Below are positions 17,455 to 25,336 of a DNA stretch of 64,000 bases, one piece after another. The DNA comes from Cupriavidus pauculus (GTDB lineage: Bacteria > Pseudomonadota > Gammaproteobacteria > Burkholderiales > Burkholderiaceae). The stretch spans positions 248,001-312,000 of the forward strand of contig NZ_BPUO01000002.1 in NCBI RefSeq assembly GCF_022179805.1. Reading direction: 5' to 3'. The notes under the pieces are model-generated. The model was not told where the DNA came from, ran no database searches, and worked only from the letters and a program-made list of their open reading frames with translations. Within the stretch, counting starts at the first letter, position 1. Every line of letters begins with the position of its first letter. The position numbers and the translations under genes were made by a program.

Positions 17455-17925
17455 ATGGAAGGAGTTTGGGGCGATATCTACGGCACGCTGCGATCGGAAT
17501 TCGCGGACGTGCCTGACGTGAAGGAACTCACACGGATTCTGCTGCGCCTGACGCTGGCCGTCGTGCTCGGCGGCCTGATCGGCTACGAGCGCGAAGCCGC
17601 CGGCAAGCCGGCTGGCCTGCGCACACACATGCTGGTGGCAATGGGGTCGGCGCTGTTCGTGCTGGTGCCGCTGCAGGCCGGCGTGGCGCTGCCCGACATG
17701 AGCCGCGTGCTGCAGGGCCTGATGTCGGGCATCGGCTTTCTGGGCGCGGGCGCCATCATCAAGCTCAACAGCGAGGAAGACGTGCGCGGCCTGACCACGG
17801 CCGCCAGCATCTGGACCGTGGCCGCCATTGGCGTGGCGTGCGGCCTGGGCCGCGAGGCCACGGCCGTGATCGCCACGTTGTTCGGGCTGACGATCCTGCA
17901 GGTGCTCTACCGTCTCAAGAAGTAG
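17455..17925 (+). CDS. MgtC/SapB-family inner membrane protein
   Basis: 156 residues from ATG 17455, which has a strong GGAGGTGGAGG ribosome-binding region; ATG 17410 is an alternative. It has about four membrane segments, and the family signature GLIGYEREAAGKPAGLRTH (about 40-58) is present. GIGFLGAGAIIK and RGLTTAASIW are also typical. MgtC proteins support growth in low magnesium and regulate membrane energetics. The C-terminal soluble domain of longer homologues is missing, as in many short members. It converges with fdsD, and its link to neighbours is unclear. Confidence 0.88.
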   Translation: MEGVWGDIYGTLRSEFADVPDVKELTRILLRLTLAVVLGGLIGYEREAAGKPAGLRTHMLVAMGSALFVLVPLQAGVALPDMSRVLQGLMSGIGFLGAGAIIKLNSEEDVRGLTTAASIWTVAAIGVACGLGREATAVIATLFGLTILQVLYRLKK

Positions 17926-17938
17926 CCTGTGAAAAGCC

Positions 17939-18184
17939 TCAGGCTGCTTCCCGCAGCGTCACCTCGAACTTCTCGCGGTGACGCGCTATGGCTTCCTTGA
18001 CGATCGGGTCCACGCCCTCGCCGCCAGTGCTATCCATATGCGCCAGGAATGCCCGCTTCATGCGCGGCTCCCAGAATTTCTTGACATGCCCGGCGATATC
18101 GCCCAGCGCTTCGTCATGATCGGGCATGGCCTCGAAGAAGCTGCCGATCTGGTTGGCCATCTTGACCAGGTTCTCGATATGCAT
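17939..18184 (-). CDS. fdsD: NAD-dependent formate dehydrogenase delta subunit FdsD
   Basis: 81 residues. It matches the small FdsD family (NLVKMANQIGSFFEAMPDHDEAL, then HVKKFWEPRMKRAF). No metal-binding motif is visible. In Cupriavidus and Rhodobacter the subunit is needed for a stable, active FdsABG complex, probably in assembly. It is the last gene of fdsGBACD, starting 8 bp after the fdsC stop. Confidence 0.92.
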   Translation of the reverse strand: MHIENLVKMANQIGSFFEAMPDHDEALGDIAGHVKKFWEPRMKRAFLAHMDSTGGEGVDPIVKEAIARHREKFEVTLREAA

Positions 18185-18192
18185 GCCTGACC

Positions 18193-19041
18193 TTATTCGG
18201 TATGGAATCGTTGGGGGTGGCTGTAGACCACCATCGTGCCGCCGCGCACAAAGCCGGCCAGCGTGATGCCGGCGGTATCCGCCAGGCGTACGGCCATGGC
18301 GGTGGGGCCGGACACGGCGGCCAGCACGCCGGCGCCGATGGCCGCGGTCTTCTGCACCATCTCGTAGCTGGCACGGCTCGTGACGATCACGGCGCCGTGC
18401 GCGATATCTTCCTGCCCGCCGCGCGCCAGGGCGCCGGCCAGCTTGTCCAGCGCATTGTGCCGGCCCACGTCCTCGCGCACCAGCGCAATCTCGCCGTCGG
18501 CGCGCATCCAGGCAGCCGCATGCGTGGCGCCGGTGTCGCGCAGCAGCGCTTGCCGCCTGTGCAACGCGGCAAATGCGTGCTCGAACGCGCGCGGATCGAA
18601 GCTGGCATCGCTGTGCACCGGCGGCGCAATGCGCATGACCTCGTCGAGCGATTCGGTGCCGCAGAGCCCGCAGCCGGTGCGACCCGCCAGCGTGCGGCGC
18701 CGGCCCTTGAGCTCGACGAACGCACCGGTGGCGATCTCGACTTTCACGGTGATGCCCTGCGCGCCCGCCTCCACGTCGATGCCGTAGATGTCACTGGCCG
18801 CGTCGACGATGCTTTCGCTCAGGCTGAAGCCCACGGCAAAGTCTTCCAGGTCGGCTGGCGTGGCCAGCATCACCGCGTGCGAGATGCCGTTGTATTCCAG
18901 CGCGACCGGAACTTCCTCGGCCAGATGATCGACCTCCGCGGTCAGCACGCCATGACGCCAGCGGCTGACCGGGAACGTGCGCTGCGCTGGTACCTCGTCG
19001 GTACCGGCCGCGCTGTCCGGGCTGGGTACGTCCCGTTTCAT
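18193..19041 (-). CDS. fdsC: Formate dehydrogenase sulfurtransferase FdhD/FdsC
   Basis: 282 residues; the start is the ATG at 19041, 17 bp after the fdsA stop. The FdhD motif GCGLCG holds Cys124 and Cys127, which carry sulfur from the cysteine desulfurase to the molybdenum cofactor. Other conserved blocks are EDFAVGFSLSE, RHNALDKLAG and VTSRASYEMVQK. The protein sulfurates bis-MGD and delivers it to FdsA, without which the enzyme is inactive. It is the fourth gene of the fds operon. Confidence 0.94.
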   Translation of the reverse strand: MKRDVPSPDSAAGTDEVPAQRTFPVSRWRHGVLTAEVDHLAEEVPVALEYNGISHAVMLATPADLEDFAVGFSLSESIVDAASDIYGIDVEAGAQGITVKVEIATGAFVELKGRRRTLAGRTGCGLCGTESLDEVMRIAPPVHSDASFDPRAFEHAFAALHRRQALLRDTGATHAAAWMRADGEIALVREDVGRHNALDKLAGALARGGQEDIAHGAVIVTSRASYEMVQKTAAIGAGVLAAVSGPTAMAVRLADTAGITLAGFVRGGTMVVYSHPQRFHTE

Positions 19042-19058
19042 CGCACCTCCCCGCTCGC

Positions 19059-21932
19059 TTAGCCCGCCTGCGCCGTTTCGCCGGCCGCGCGCAAGTGCGC
19101 GAGCTGCTCTTCGTTGAACGCCTGGTAGTTGCGCTGCCACGTGGACGGCTGCGCTACCGGCATCACCTGCACCGCCGTCACCTTGTACTCGGGGCAGTTG
19201 GTGGCCCAATCCGAGTTGTCGGTGGTGATCACGTTGGCGCCCGACTCGGGGAAGTGGAACGTCGTGTAGACCACGCCCGGCTGCATGCGCTGGCTGACGA
19301 TCGCACGCAGCACGGTCTCGCCCGCGCGGCTCTGCACGCCCACCCAGTCGCCGTCCTTGATGCCACGTTCCTCGGCGTCGTGCGGATGGATTTCCAGGCG
19401 GTCTTCGTCGTGCCAGTTCACGTTGGGAGTGCGGCGCGTCTGCGCCCCGACGTTGTATTGCGACAGGATACGGCCCGTGGTCAGGATCAGCGGATACTTC
19501 TTCGTCACGCGCTCGTCGGTCGGCACGTACTTGGTGATGATGAACTTGCCCTTGCCGCGTACAAAGCCGTCCACGTGCATGGTCGGTGTGCCGTTCGGCG
19601 CCTCGTCGTTGCAAGGCCACTGGATGCTGCCCAGCTCGTCGAGCTTCTTGTAGCTTACGCCCGAGAACGTCGGCGTCAGACGCGCGATCTCGTCCATGAT
19701 CTCGGACGGATGCTTGTAGTCCATCGGATAGCCCAGCGCGTTCGACAGCAGGATGGTGGCTTCCCAGTCAGCATAGCCGCCCGCCGCCGGCATCACCTTG
19801 CGCACGCGCGAGATGCGGCGCTCCGCGTTGGTGAACGTGCCGTCCTTTTCCAGGAACGACGAACCCGGCAGGAACACGTGCGCGTACTTGGCGGTCTCGT
19901 TCAGGAAGATGTCCTGCACGACGATGCATTCCATCGACGACAGCGCCTCGGAAACGTGCTGCGTGTTCGGGTCAGACTGGACGATGTCCTCGCCCTGGCA
20001 GTACAGGCCCTTGAACGTGCCGGTAAGCGCGGCTTCGAACATGTTCGGAATGCGCAGGCCCGGCTCGGGGTTGATCTCCACGTTCCATGCCGATTCGAAC
20101 TGGGTACGCACGGTCGAATCCGACACATGGCGATAGCCGGGCAGCTCATGCGGGAACGAGCCGATATCGCACGAACCCTGCACGTTGTTCTGGCCGCGCA
20201 GCGGATTCACGCCCACGCCTTCGCGGCCCACGTTGCCGGTGGCCATGGCCAGGTTGGCGATGCCCATCACGGTCGTGGAGCCCTGCGCATGTTCGGTCAC
20301 GCCCAGGCCGTAGTAGATGGCAGCGTTGCCGCCCGTGGCGTAGAGCCGTGCGGCACCGCGCAGCAAGTCGGCCGGCACGCCGGTGTTCACTTCGAGCGCT
20401 TCCGGCGAATTCTCGGGCAGCGCCACGAAATCGCGCCATTGCTGGAACGCGCGGTCTTCGCAACGCTCGGCAATGAACTCGTCAGCCAGCAGGCCCTCGG
20501 TGACGATCACGTGGGCCATCGACGTCACCAGCGCCACGTTGGTACCCGGGCGCAGTTGCAGGTGATAGTCGGCGCGCACGTGCGGCGAATCGACCAGGTC
20601 GATCTGGCGCGGATCCACCACGATCAGCTTGGCACCCTCGCGGATACGGCGCTTCATGCGCGAGCCGAACACCGGGTGACCATCGGTCGGATTGGCGCCG
20701 ATCACCATGATCACGTCGGACTTGGCCACCGAGCGGAACGTCTGCGTGCCCGCCGATTCGCCCAGCGTGGTCTTGAGGCCGTAGCCGGTGGGCGAGTGGC
20801 AAACCCGTGCGCAGGTGTCGACGTTGTTGTTGCCGAACGCTGCGCGCACGAGCTTCTGCACCAGGTAGCCTTCTTCATTGGTGCAGCGCGACGACACGAT
20901 GCCGCCAATCGAATCGCGGCCGTGCTCGGCCTGGATGCGCTTGAACTGCGACGCGGCGTAGCCGATGGCCTCTTCCCACGACACCTCGCGCCACGGATCG
21001 GTGATCTTCGCGCGGATCATCGGCTTGAGGATGCGGTCCTTGTGCGTGGCGTAGCCCCAGGCGAAGCGGCCCTTCACGCAGGCGTGGCCTTCGTTGGCGG
21101 CGCCGTCCTTGTGCGGGACCATGCGCACCACCTCGTTGCCCTTCATCTCGGCCTTGAACGAGCAACCCACGCCGCAGTACGCGCACGTGGTCACCACGTT
21201 GTGCGACGGCTGGCCAAGCTGGATCACCGAGGTTTCGGTCAGCGTTGCGGTCGGGCAGGCTGCCACGCAGGCGCCGCACGACACGCAGTCCGATTCCATG
21301 AACGGTTGGCTGGTACCCGCCGCCACGCGCGAGTCGAAGCCCCGGCCGCTGATCGTCAGCGCGAACGTGCCCTGCGTTTCCTCGCAGGCGCGCACGCAGC
21401 GGTTGCAGACGATGCACTTGGACGGGTCGTACGTGAAGTACGGGTTCGACTCGTCCTTCTTCATCTTGGTATGCGTGGCGATCGGGGCGGCACCGCCCGC
21501 GCCATCGGCATAGCGCACTTCGCGCAGACCCACCACGCCGGCCATGTCCTGCAGCTCGCAGTTGCCGTTGGTCGGGCAGGTCAGGCAGTCCAGCGGGTGA
21601 TCGGAGATATAGAGCTCCATCACGCCACGGCGCAGTTCGCCCAGCTTGCCGCTTTGCGTGCGCACCTTCATGCCCGCTTCCACGGGAGTGGTACACGACG
21701 CCGGGTAGCCACGGCGGCCCTCGATCTCCACCAGGCACAGGCGGCACGAGCCGAACGGCTCCAGGGAATCGGTGGCGCAGAGTTTGGGCACACCGATGCC
21801 GGCTTCGGCAGAGGCGCGCATGACCGAGGTACCGGCGGGCACGGTGACGGGTACACCGTCGATCTCCAGCGTGACCATCGTGTCAGTGTCGATGGCCGGA
21901 GTTCCGTAGTCGAAATCGTCGTGAGCGTTCAA
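19059..21932 (-). CDS. fdsA: NAD-dependent formate dehydrogenase catalytic alpha subunit FdsA
   Basis: 957 residues from a TTG at 21932 that follows a GGGAGA ribosome-binding site; an ATG at 21953 would add seven residues. N-terminal [2Fe-2S] ligands are Cys52, 63, 66, 80. A His-ligated [4Fe-4S] uses His112, Cys116, 119, 125. Two ferredoxin-type [4Fe-4S] clusters are at Cys173/176/179/183 and 216/219/222/226. Another [4Fe-4S] is at Cys250/253/257/285 in the molybdopterin domain. The molybdenum ligand is Cys378, followed by His379, with Arg579 in NPLRGQN. It oxidises formate to CO2, or the reverse, at bis-MGD molybdenum and passes electrons to FdsBG. Third gene of fdsGBACD. Confidence 0.96.
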   Translation of the reverse strand: MNAHDDFDYGTPAIDTDTMVTLEIDGVPVTVPAGTSVMRASAEAGIGVPKLCATDSLEPFGSCRLCLVEIEGRRGYPASCTTPVEAGMKVRTQSGKLGELRRGVMELYISDHPLDCLTCPTNGNCELQDMAGVVGLREVRYADGAGGAAPIATHTKMKKDESNPYFTYDPSKCIVCNRCVRACEETQGTFALTISGRGFDSRVAAGTSQPFMESDCVSCGACVAACPTATLTETSVIQLGQPSHNVVTTCAYCGVGCSFKAEMKGNEVVRMVPHKDGAANEGHACVKGRFAWGYATHKDRILKPMIRAKITDPWREVSWEEAIGYAASQFKRIQAEHGRDSIGGIVSSRCTNEEGYLVQKLVRAAFGNNNVDTCARVCHSPTGYGLKTTLGESAGTQTFRSVAKSDVIMVIGANPTDGHPVFGSRMKRRIREGAKLIVVDPRQIDLVDSPHVRADYHLQLRPGTNVALVTSMAHVIVTEGLLADEFIAERCEDRAFQQWRDFVALPENSPEALEVNTGVPADLLRGAARLYATGGNAAIYYGLGVTEHAQGSTTVMGIANLAMATGNVGREGVGVNPLRGQNNVQGSCDIGSFPHELPGYRHVSDSTVRTQFESAWNVEINPEPGLRIPNMFEAALTGTFKGLYCQGEDIVQSDPNTQHVSEALSSMECIVVQDIFLNETAKYAHVFLPGSSFLEKDGTFTNAERRISRVRKVMPAAGGYADWEATILLSNALGYPMDYKHPSEIMDEIARLTPTFSGVSYKKLDELGSIQWPCNDEAPNGTPTMHVDGFVRGKGKFIITKYVPTDERVTKKYPLILTTGRILSQYNVGAQTRRTPNVNWHDEDRLEIHPHDAEERGIKDGDWVGVQSRAGETVLRAIVSQRMQPGVVYTTFHFPESGANVITTDNSDWATNCPEYKVTAVQVMPVAQPSTWQRNYQAFNEEQLAHLRAAGETAQAG

Positions 21933-22010
21933 GGGACGTCTCCCGTAATGCACTGCTAGTGAGGTTGCGCATCCCTTAGGGATGCGTCGTCTTGTAAAGA
22001 TGCCGCCGCT

Positions 22011-23567
22011 TCAGGCAGCTTTTGCCGGTTTGGCCGATAGCCCGAAGTCTTCCGGGAATTCGTTCAGCGCGGACAGCACCGGGTACGGCGTCATGCCGCC
22101 CATCGCGCACAACGAACCGGCCAGCATCGTGTCGCACAAATCGCGCACCAGCGCCACGTGCTTCACTGGCTGGTCGCCCGCGATGATGCGGTCGATCACC
22201 TCGACGCCACGCGTCGATCCGATCCGGCACGGCGTGCACTTGCCACACGACTCGATGGCGCAGAACTCCATCGCGTAGCGCGCCATCTTGGCCATGTCCA
22301 CCGTTTCGTCGAACACGACGATGCCGCCATGGCCCACCACCGCGCCAAACGCGGCATAGGCTTCATAGTCGAGCGGCACATCGAAGCGCGACTCCGGCAG
22401 GTAGGCGCCCAGCGGGCCGCCCACCTGCACCGCGCGGATGGCACGCCCACTGCGCGTGCCGCCGCCGAAATCGAACATCAGCTCGCGCAGCGTCACGCCG
22501 AACGCCTTTTCCACCAGGCCGCCCTGCTTGATGTTGCCGGCGATCTGGAACGGCAGCGTGCCGCGCGAGCGGCCCATGCCAAAGTCCTGGTAGAACTTGG
22601 CGCCGCGCGCCAGGATGATCGGCACCGTGGCCAGCGAGATCACGTTGTTGATGACCGTGGGCTTGCCGAACAGACCCTTCAGCGCCGGCAGCGGCGGCTT
22701 GGCGCGCACCACGCCACGCTTGCCTTCCAGGCTTTCGAGCAGCGCCGTTTCCTCGCCGCACACATAGGCGCCGGCGCCCTTGCGCACTTCCAGCGTGAAG
22801 CGCTTGCCGCTGCCGCGGATGTTGTCGCCCAGCCAGCCCGCCTGCGTGGCAATCTCGATGGCGGCCTCGGTGGCGGCAATCGCGTGCGGGTATTCGGAAC
22901 GCGTGTAGATGTAGCCGGACTCGGCACCGACGGCCAGGCCCGCGATGGTCATGCCCTCGATCAGCATGAACGGGTCGTCTTCCATGACCATGCGGTCGGA
23001 GAACGTGCCCGAATCGCCTTCGTCGGCATTGCAGACGATGTACTTGACCGGCGATTGCGCGGCCAGCACCGTCTTCCACTTGATGCCGGTGGGGAACGCC
23101 GCGCCGCCTCGGCCGCGCAGGCCGGAGTCCAGCACTTCCTGCACGACCTGCGCCGACGTCATCGACAGCGCGCGCGTCAGGCCGGCAAACCCCTCGTGGG
23201 CGATGTAGTCGTCGAGCGACAGCGGATCGGTGATGCCCACGCGTGCAAACGTCAGGCGCTCCTGCTGCTTCAGGAACGGGATTTCGTCGGTCACGCCGTG
23301 TGCCAGCGCGTGCTGGCCGCCGGTGAGAAAGCCGGCATCGAACAGCGCGCCGACATCGTCCTCGGTCACCGGGCCGTAGGCCACGCGGCCGGCACCGGTC
23401 TGCACCTCGACCAGCGGCTCCAGCCAGAACATGCCGCGCGAGCCGTTGCGCACGATCCGCACATCGGCACCGCGCCGGGCGGCTTCATCGGCGATGGCCT
23501 GCGCCACCTCGTCGGCACCCAGCGCCAGCGCCGTGGAATCGCGCGGGACAAAGATGGTGGTGGTCAT
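22011..23567 (-). CDS. fdsB: Formate dehydrogenase beta subunit FdsB (FMN/NAD-binding)
   Basis: 518 residues, NuoF-like, with an N-terminal thioredoxin-like extension. Motifs: GRGGAAFPTGIKWK (FMN/NADH site), DEGDSGTFSDR, CGEETALLESLEGKRG (NAD site), and ESCGKCTPCRIGSTRG plus a later Cys for one [4Fe-4S]. It takes electrons from FdsA through its Fe-S cluster to FMN and reduces NAD+. The ATG overlaps the fdsG stop by 4 bp (ATGA), so the two are translationally coupled. Length agrees with the Cupriavidus family. Confidence 0.96.
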   Translation of the reverse strand: MTTTIFVPRDSTALALGADEVAQAIADEAARRGADVRIVRNGSRGMFWLEPLVEVQTGAGRVAYGPVTEDDVGALFDAGFLTGGQHALAHGVTDEIPFLKQQERLTFARVGITDPLSLDDYIAHEGFAGLTRALSMTSAQVVQEVLDSGLRGRGGAAFPTGIKWKTVLAAQSPVKYIVCNADEGDSGTFSDRMVMEDDPFMLIEGMTIAGLAVGAESGYIYTRSEYPHAIAATEAAIEIATQAGWLGDNIRGSGKRFTLEVRKGAGAYVCGEETALLESLEGKRGVVRAKPPLPALKGLFGKPTVINNVISLATVPIILARGAKFYQDFGMGRSRGTLPFQIAGNIKQGGLVEKAFGVTLRELMFDFGGGTRSGRAIRAVQVGGPLGAYLPESRFDVPLDYEAYAAFGAVVGHGGIVVFDETVDMAKMARYAMEFCAIESCGKCTPCRIGSTRGVEVIDRIIAGDQPVKHVALVRDLCDTMLAGSLCAMGGMTPYPVLSALNEFPEDFGLSAKPAKAA

Positions 23568-24079
23568 GCGCGCGCCTCCTCGTCTTCACGTACCGCATCC
23601 ACAAGCTTGTCGAAGCGCTTGGCATCCACACGTGCGTGCAGCCGCTCGCCGATCATCATCGCCGGGCCGGTCGCACACTGGCCCAGACAGTAGACCGGCT
23701 CCAGCGTGAACTGGCCGTCGGCCGTGGTCTCATGGAAATCGCAGCCGAGCTTGCGGCATGCGTGGTCGGCCAGCGCATCGGCGCCCACCGACTGGCACGC
23801 TTCGGCGCGGCAGACCTGCACCACGTGGCGGCCGGCCGGCTGCTGGCGAAAATGGTGATAGAACGTGATGACGCCATGCACTTCGGCGCGCGACAGGTTC
23901 AAGGCCTTGGCAATGACAGGCACCGCATCTTCGGGAATGAAGCCGTGCGAGTCCTGGATTTCGTGCAGAATCGGCAGCAACGCGCCGGGCATGTCTCGCC
24001 TGGCCGCGACGATGCGCGCAATCTCTGGTGCGGGGGTGCCACTGCCGGCTGGCGCCGTGGGGATGGCGGTGTCTGGCAT
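23564..24079 (-). CDS. fdsG: Formate dehydrogenase gamma subunit FdsG ([2Fe-2S])
   Basis: 171 residues, NuoE-like thioredoxin-fold protein. The [2Fe-2S] ligands are Cys90 and Cys95 (CRAEAC) and Cys131 and Cys135 (CLGQC). The N-terminal helical domain (LPILHEIQDSHGFIPEDAV) is typical. It is the first gene of the operon and forms the diaphorase part with FdsB. The promoter lies in the 136-bp gap shared with the divergent regulator. Confidence 0.95.
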   Translation of the reverse strand: MPDTAIPTAPAGSGTPAPEIARIVAARRDMPGALLPILHEIQDSHGFIPEDAVPVIAKALNLSRAEVHGVITFYHHFRQQPAGRHVVQVCRAEACQSVGADALADHACRKLGCDFHETTADGQFTLEPVYCLGQCATGPAMMIGERLHARVDAKRFDKLVDAVREDEEARA

Positions 24080-24215
24080 GCTGTCTCCATTCTGTTCTGT
24101 CGGTCCCGAAACCGGCTTTCTTATTCATATTCGGGCACATCACAACGGGCTTTTCGGCCTCTTTATGCGACTATAGGACCGTGTTTTACGCCGTTCAATA
24201 TGCTATTTTCCGCAT
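24080..24215. promoter_or_regulatory. Divergent promoter region fdsG / fdsR
   Basis: 136 bp between the fds operon and its divergent regulator. The region is more AT-rich than its surroundings. It contains the start of the ATATGC inverted repeat described separately. Exact -35/-10 boxes could not be assigned with confidence. Confidence 0.6.
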
Positions 24216-24217
24216 AT
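24198..24217. promoter_or_regulatory. Inverted repeat ATATGC-N8-GCATAT at the regulator start
   Basis: Perfect 6-bp arms 8 bp apart, with the right arm running into the ATG of the regulator (24216). This symmetry and position suit an autoregulatory operator. Binding is inferred only. Confidence 0.5.
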
Positions 24218-25307
24218 GCTACGTATTTCGATCCTTCCCCACCTGCAGATCCGTGACGATACCTCCCTGGCACCCGCGCCAGCGCTGGATGTGTCGCGTC
24301 TGGTGGCCCTTCTGGGCCTGATCGAATCCACCGGAAACATTGCGCAATCGGCAGAAGCCATGGCGTTGTCTTACCGCTACGCCTGGGGCATTTTGCGTGA
24401 TGCCGAGACACTTTTCGGTGGCGCGCTGATCGCCAAGACGCGCGGCCGAGGGTCTACCCTTACCCCGCTGGCCCAGCAACTGGTGTGGGCCAGCAAGCGC
24501 ATCGCGGCCCGGCTCACCCCCACGCTGGACAGCCTGGCGTCCGAACTGGAAATCGAGCTCAAGAAGCTGATGGCTGCCAGCGACCCGGCGGTGCGCATTC
24601 ACGCCAGCCATGGCTTTGCCGTTGCTGCACTGCGGGATTTCCTGGACGAACAGAAGGTGCGCCACGACCTGAAGTACTGCGGCAGCCTGGAAGCCGCCGC
24701 CGCGCTGGCCGAAGGCGCGTGCGACGTAGCGGGCTTTCATGTGCCCATCGGGGAATTCGAGGAAGAGACGCTGCGCGGCTTCACGCGCTGGCTGCATCCT
24801 GAGAAGCACTGCCTGATCCATCTGGCCACGCGCCAGCAGGGGTTGTTCGTGCGGCCCGGCAATCCGCTGAACATCGTGTCGCTGGACGACCTGACGCGCA
24901 CCGACGTGCGATTCGTCAATCGCCAGCTCGGTTCCGGCACACGCCTGCTGCTGGACCTGATGCTGGCGCGGCGCGGCATCGACAGCAGCCGCATCGAAGG
25001 CTTCAGCAACGGGGAATTCACCCACGCCGCCGTGGCAGCCTATATCGGCAGCGGCATGGCCGACGTGGGCTTTGGCGTGGAAACGGCGGCGCGCCGCTTC
25101 AACCTGGAGTTCGTGCCGGTGCTCAAGGAGCGCTACTTCTTTGCGCTGGAGGCCGACGCGCTGCAAAGCCCGGCGCTGCAGGGCGCGGTCAACGCCATGA
25201 AGAGCGGCAGCTTCCGCGAGCGCGTCAATGCGCTGCCCGGCTACGACGGCAAGATGACTGGCACGGTGCAGACCTTTGCCGAGGCGTTTCCGGACGTGGC
25301 CCTGTAG
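24216..25307 (+). CDS. fdsR: FdsR-type regulator of the formate dehydrogenase operon
   Basis: 363 residues. The N-terminal helix-turn-helix (about 25-65: IESTGNIAQSAEAMALSYRYAWGIL) resembles ModE, followed by a KTRGRGSTLTPL wing. From about residue 115 a periplasmic-binding-protein-like sensor domain follows (SHGFAVAALRDFLDEQ, VRFVNRQLGSGTRLLLDLML, YIGSGMADVGFGVE), as in TupA/ModA-like ligand domains. It lies divergently from fdsG. In Cupriavidus necator a regulator at this position, FdsR, controls fds expression. The ligand is not evident; formate or an oxyanion is plausible. The gene converges with the M30 protease gene. Confidence 0.85.
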   Translation: MLRISILPHLQIRDDTSLAPAPALDVSRLVALLGLIESTGNIAQSAEAMALSYRYAWGILRDAETLFGGALIAKTRGRGSTLTPLAQQLVWASKRIAARLTPTLDSLASELEIELKKLMAASDPAVRIHASHGFAVAALRDFLDEQKVRHDLKYCGSLEAAAALAEGACDVAGFHVPIGEFEEETLRGFTRWLHPEKHCLIHLATRQQGLFVRPGNPLNIVSLDDLTRTDVRFVNRQLGSGTRLLLDLMLARRGIDSSRIEGFSNGEFTHAAVAAYIGSGMADVGFGVETAARRFNLEFVPVLKERYFFALEADALQSPALQGAVNAMKSGSFRERVNALPGYDGKMTGTVQTFAEAFPDVAL

Positions 25308-25336
25308 GCCACGCTCGGCTCAGTACCGCATCAAAC

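Noticed and set aside
17924..17945. AGCCTG/CAGGCT hairpin between the MgtC-like gene and fdsD
   Set aside because: 6-bp arms with a 10-base loop and no T-run; could be chance in a GC-rich genome.
19095..21959. 954-codon open frame on the + strand opposite fdsA
   Set aside because: Mirror frame of a highly GC-biased gene; the protein is Arg/His/Ala-rich with no domain, while fdsA on the other strand is certain.
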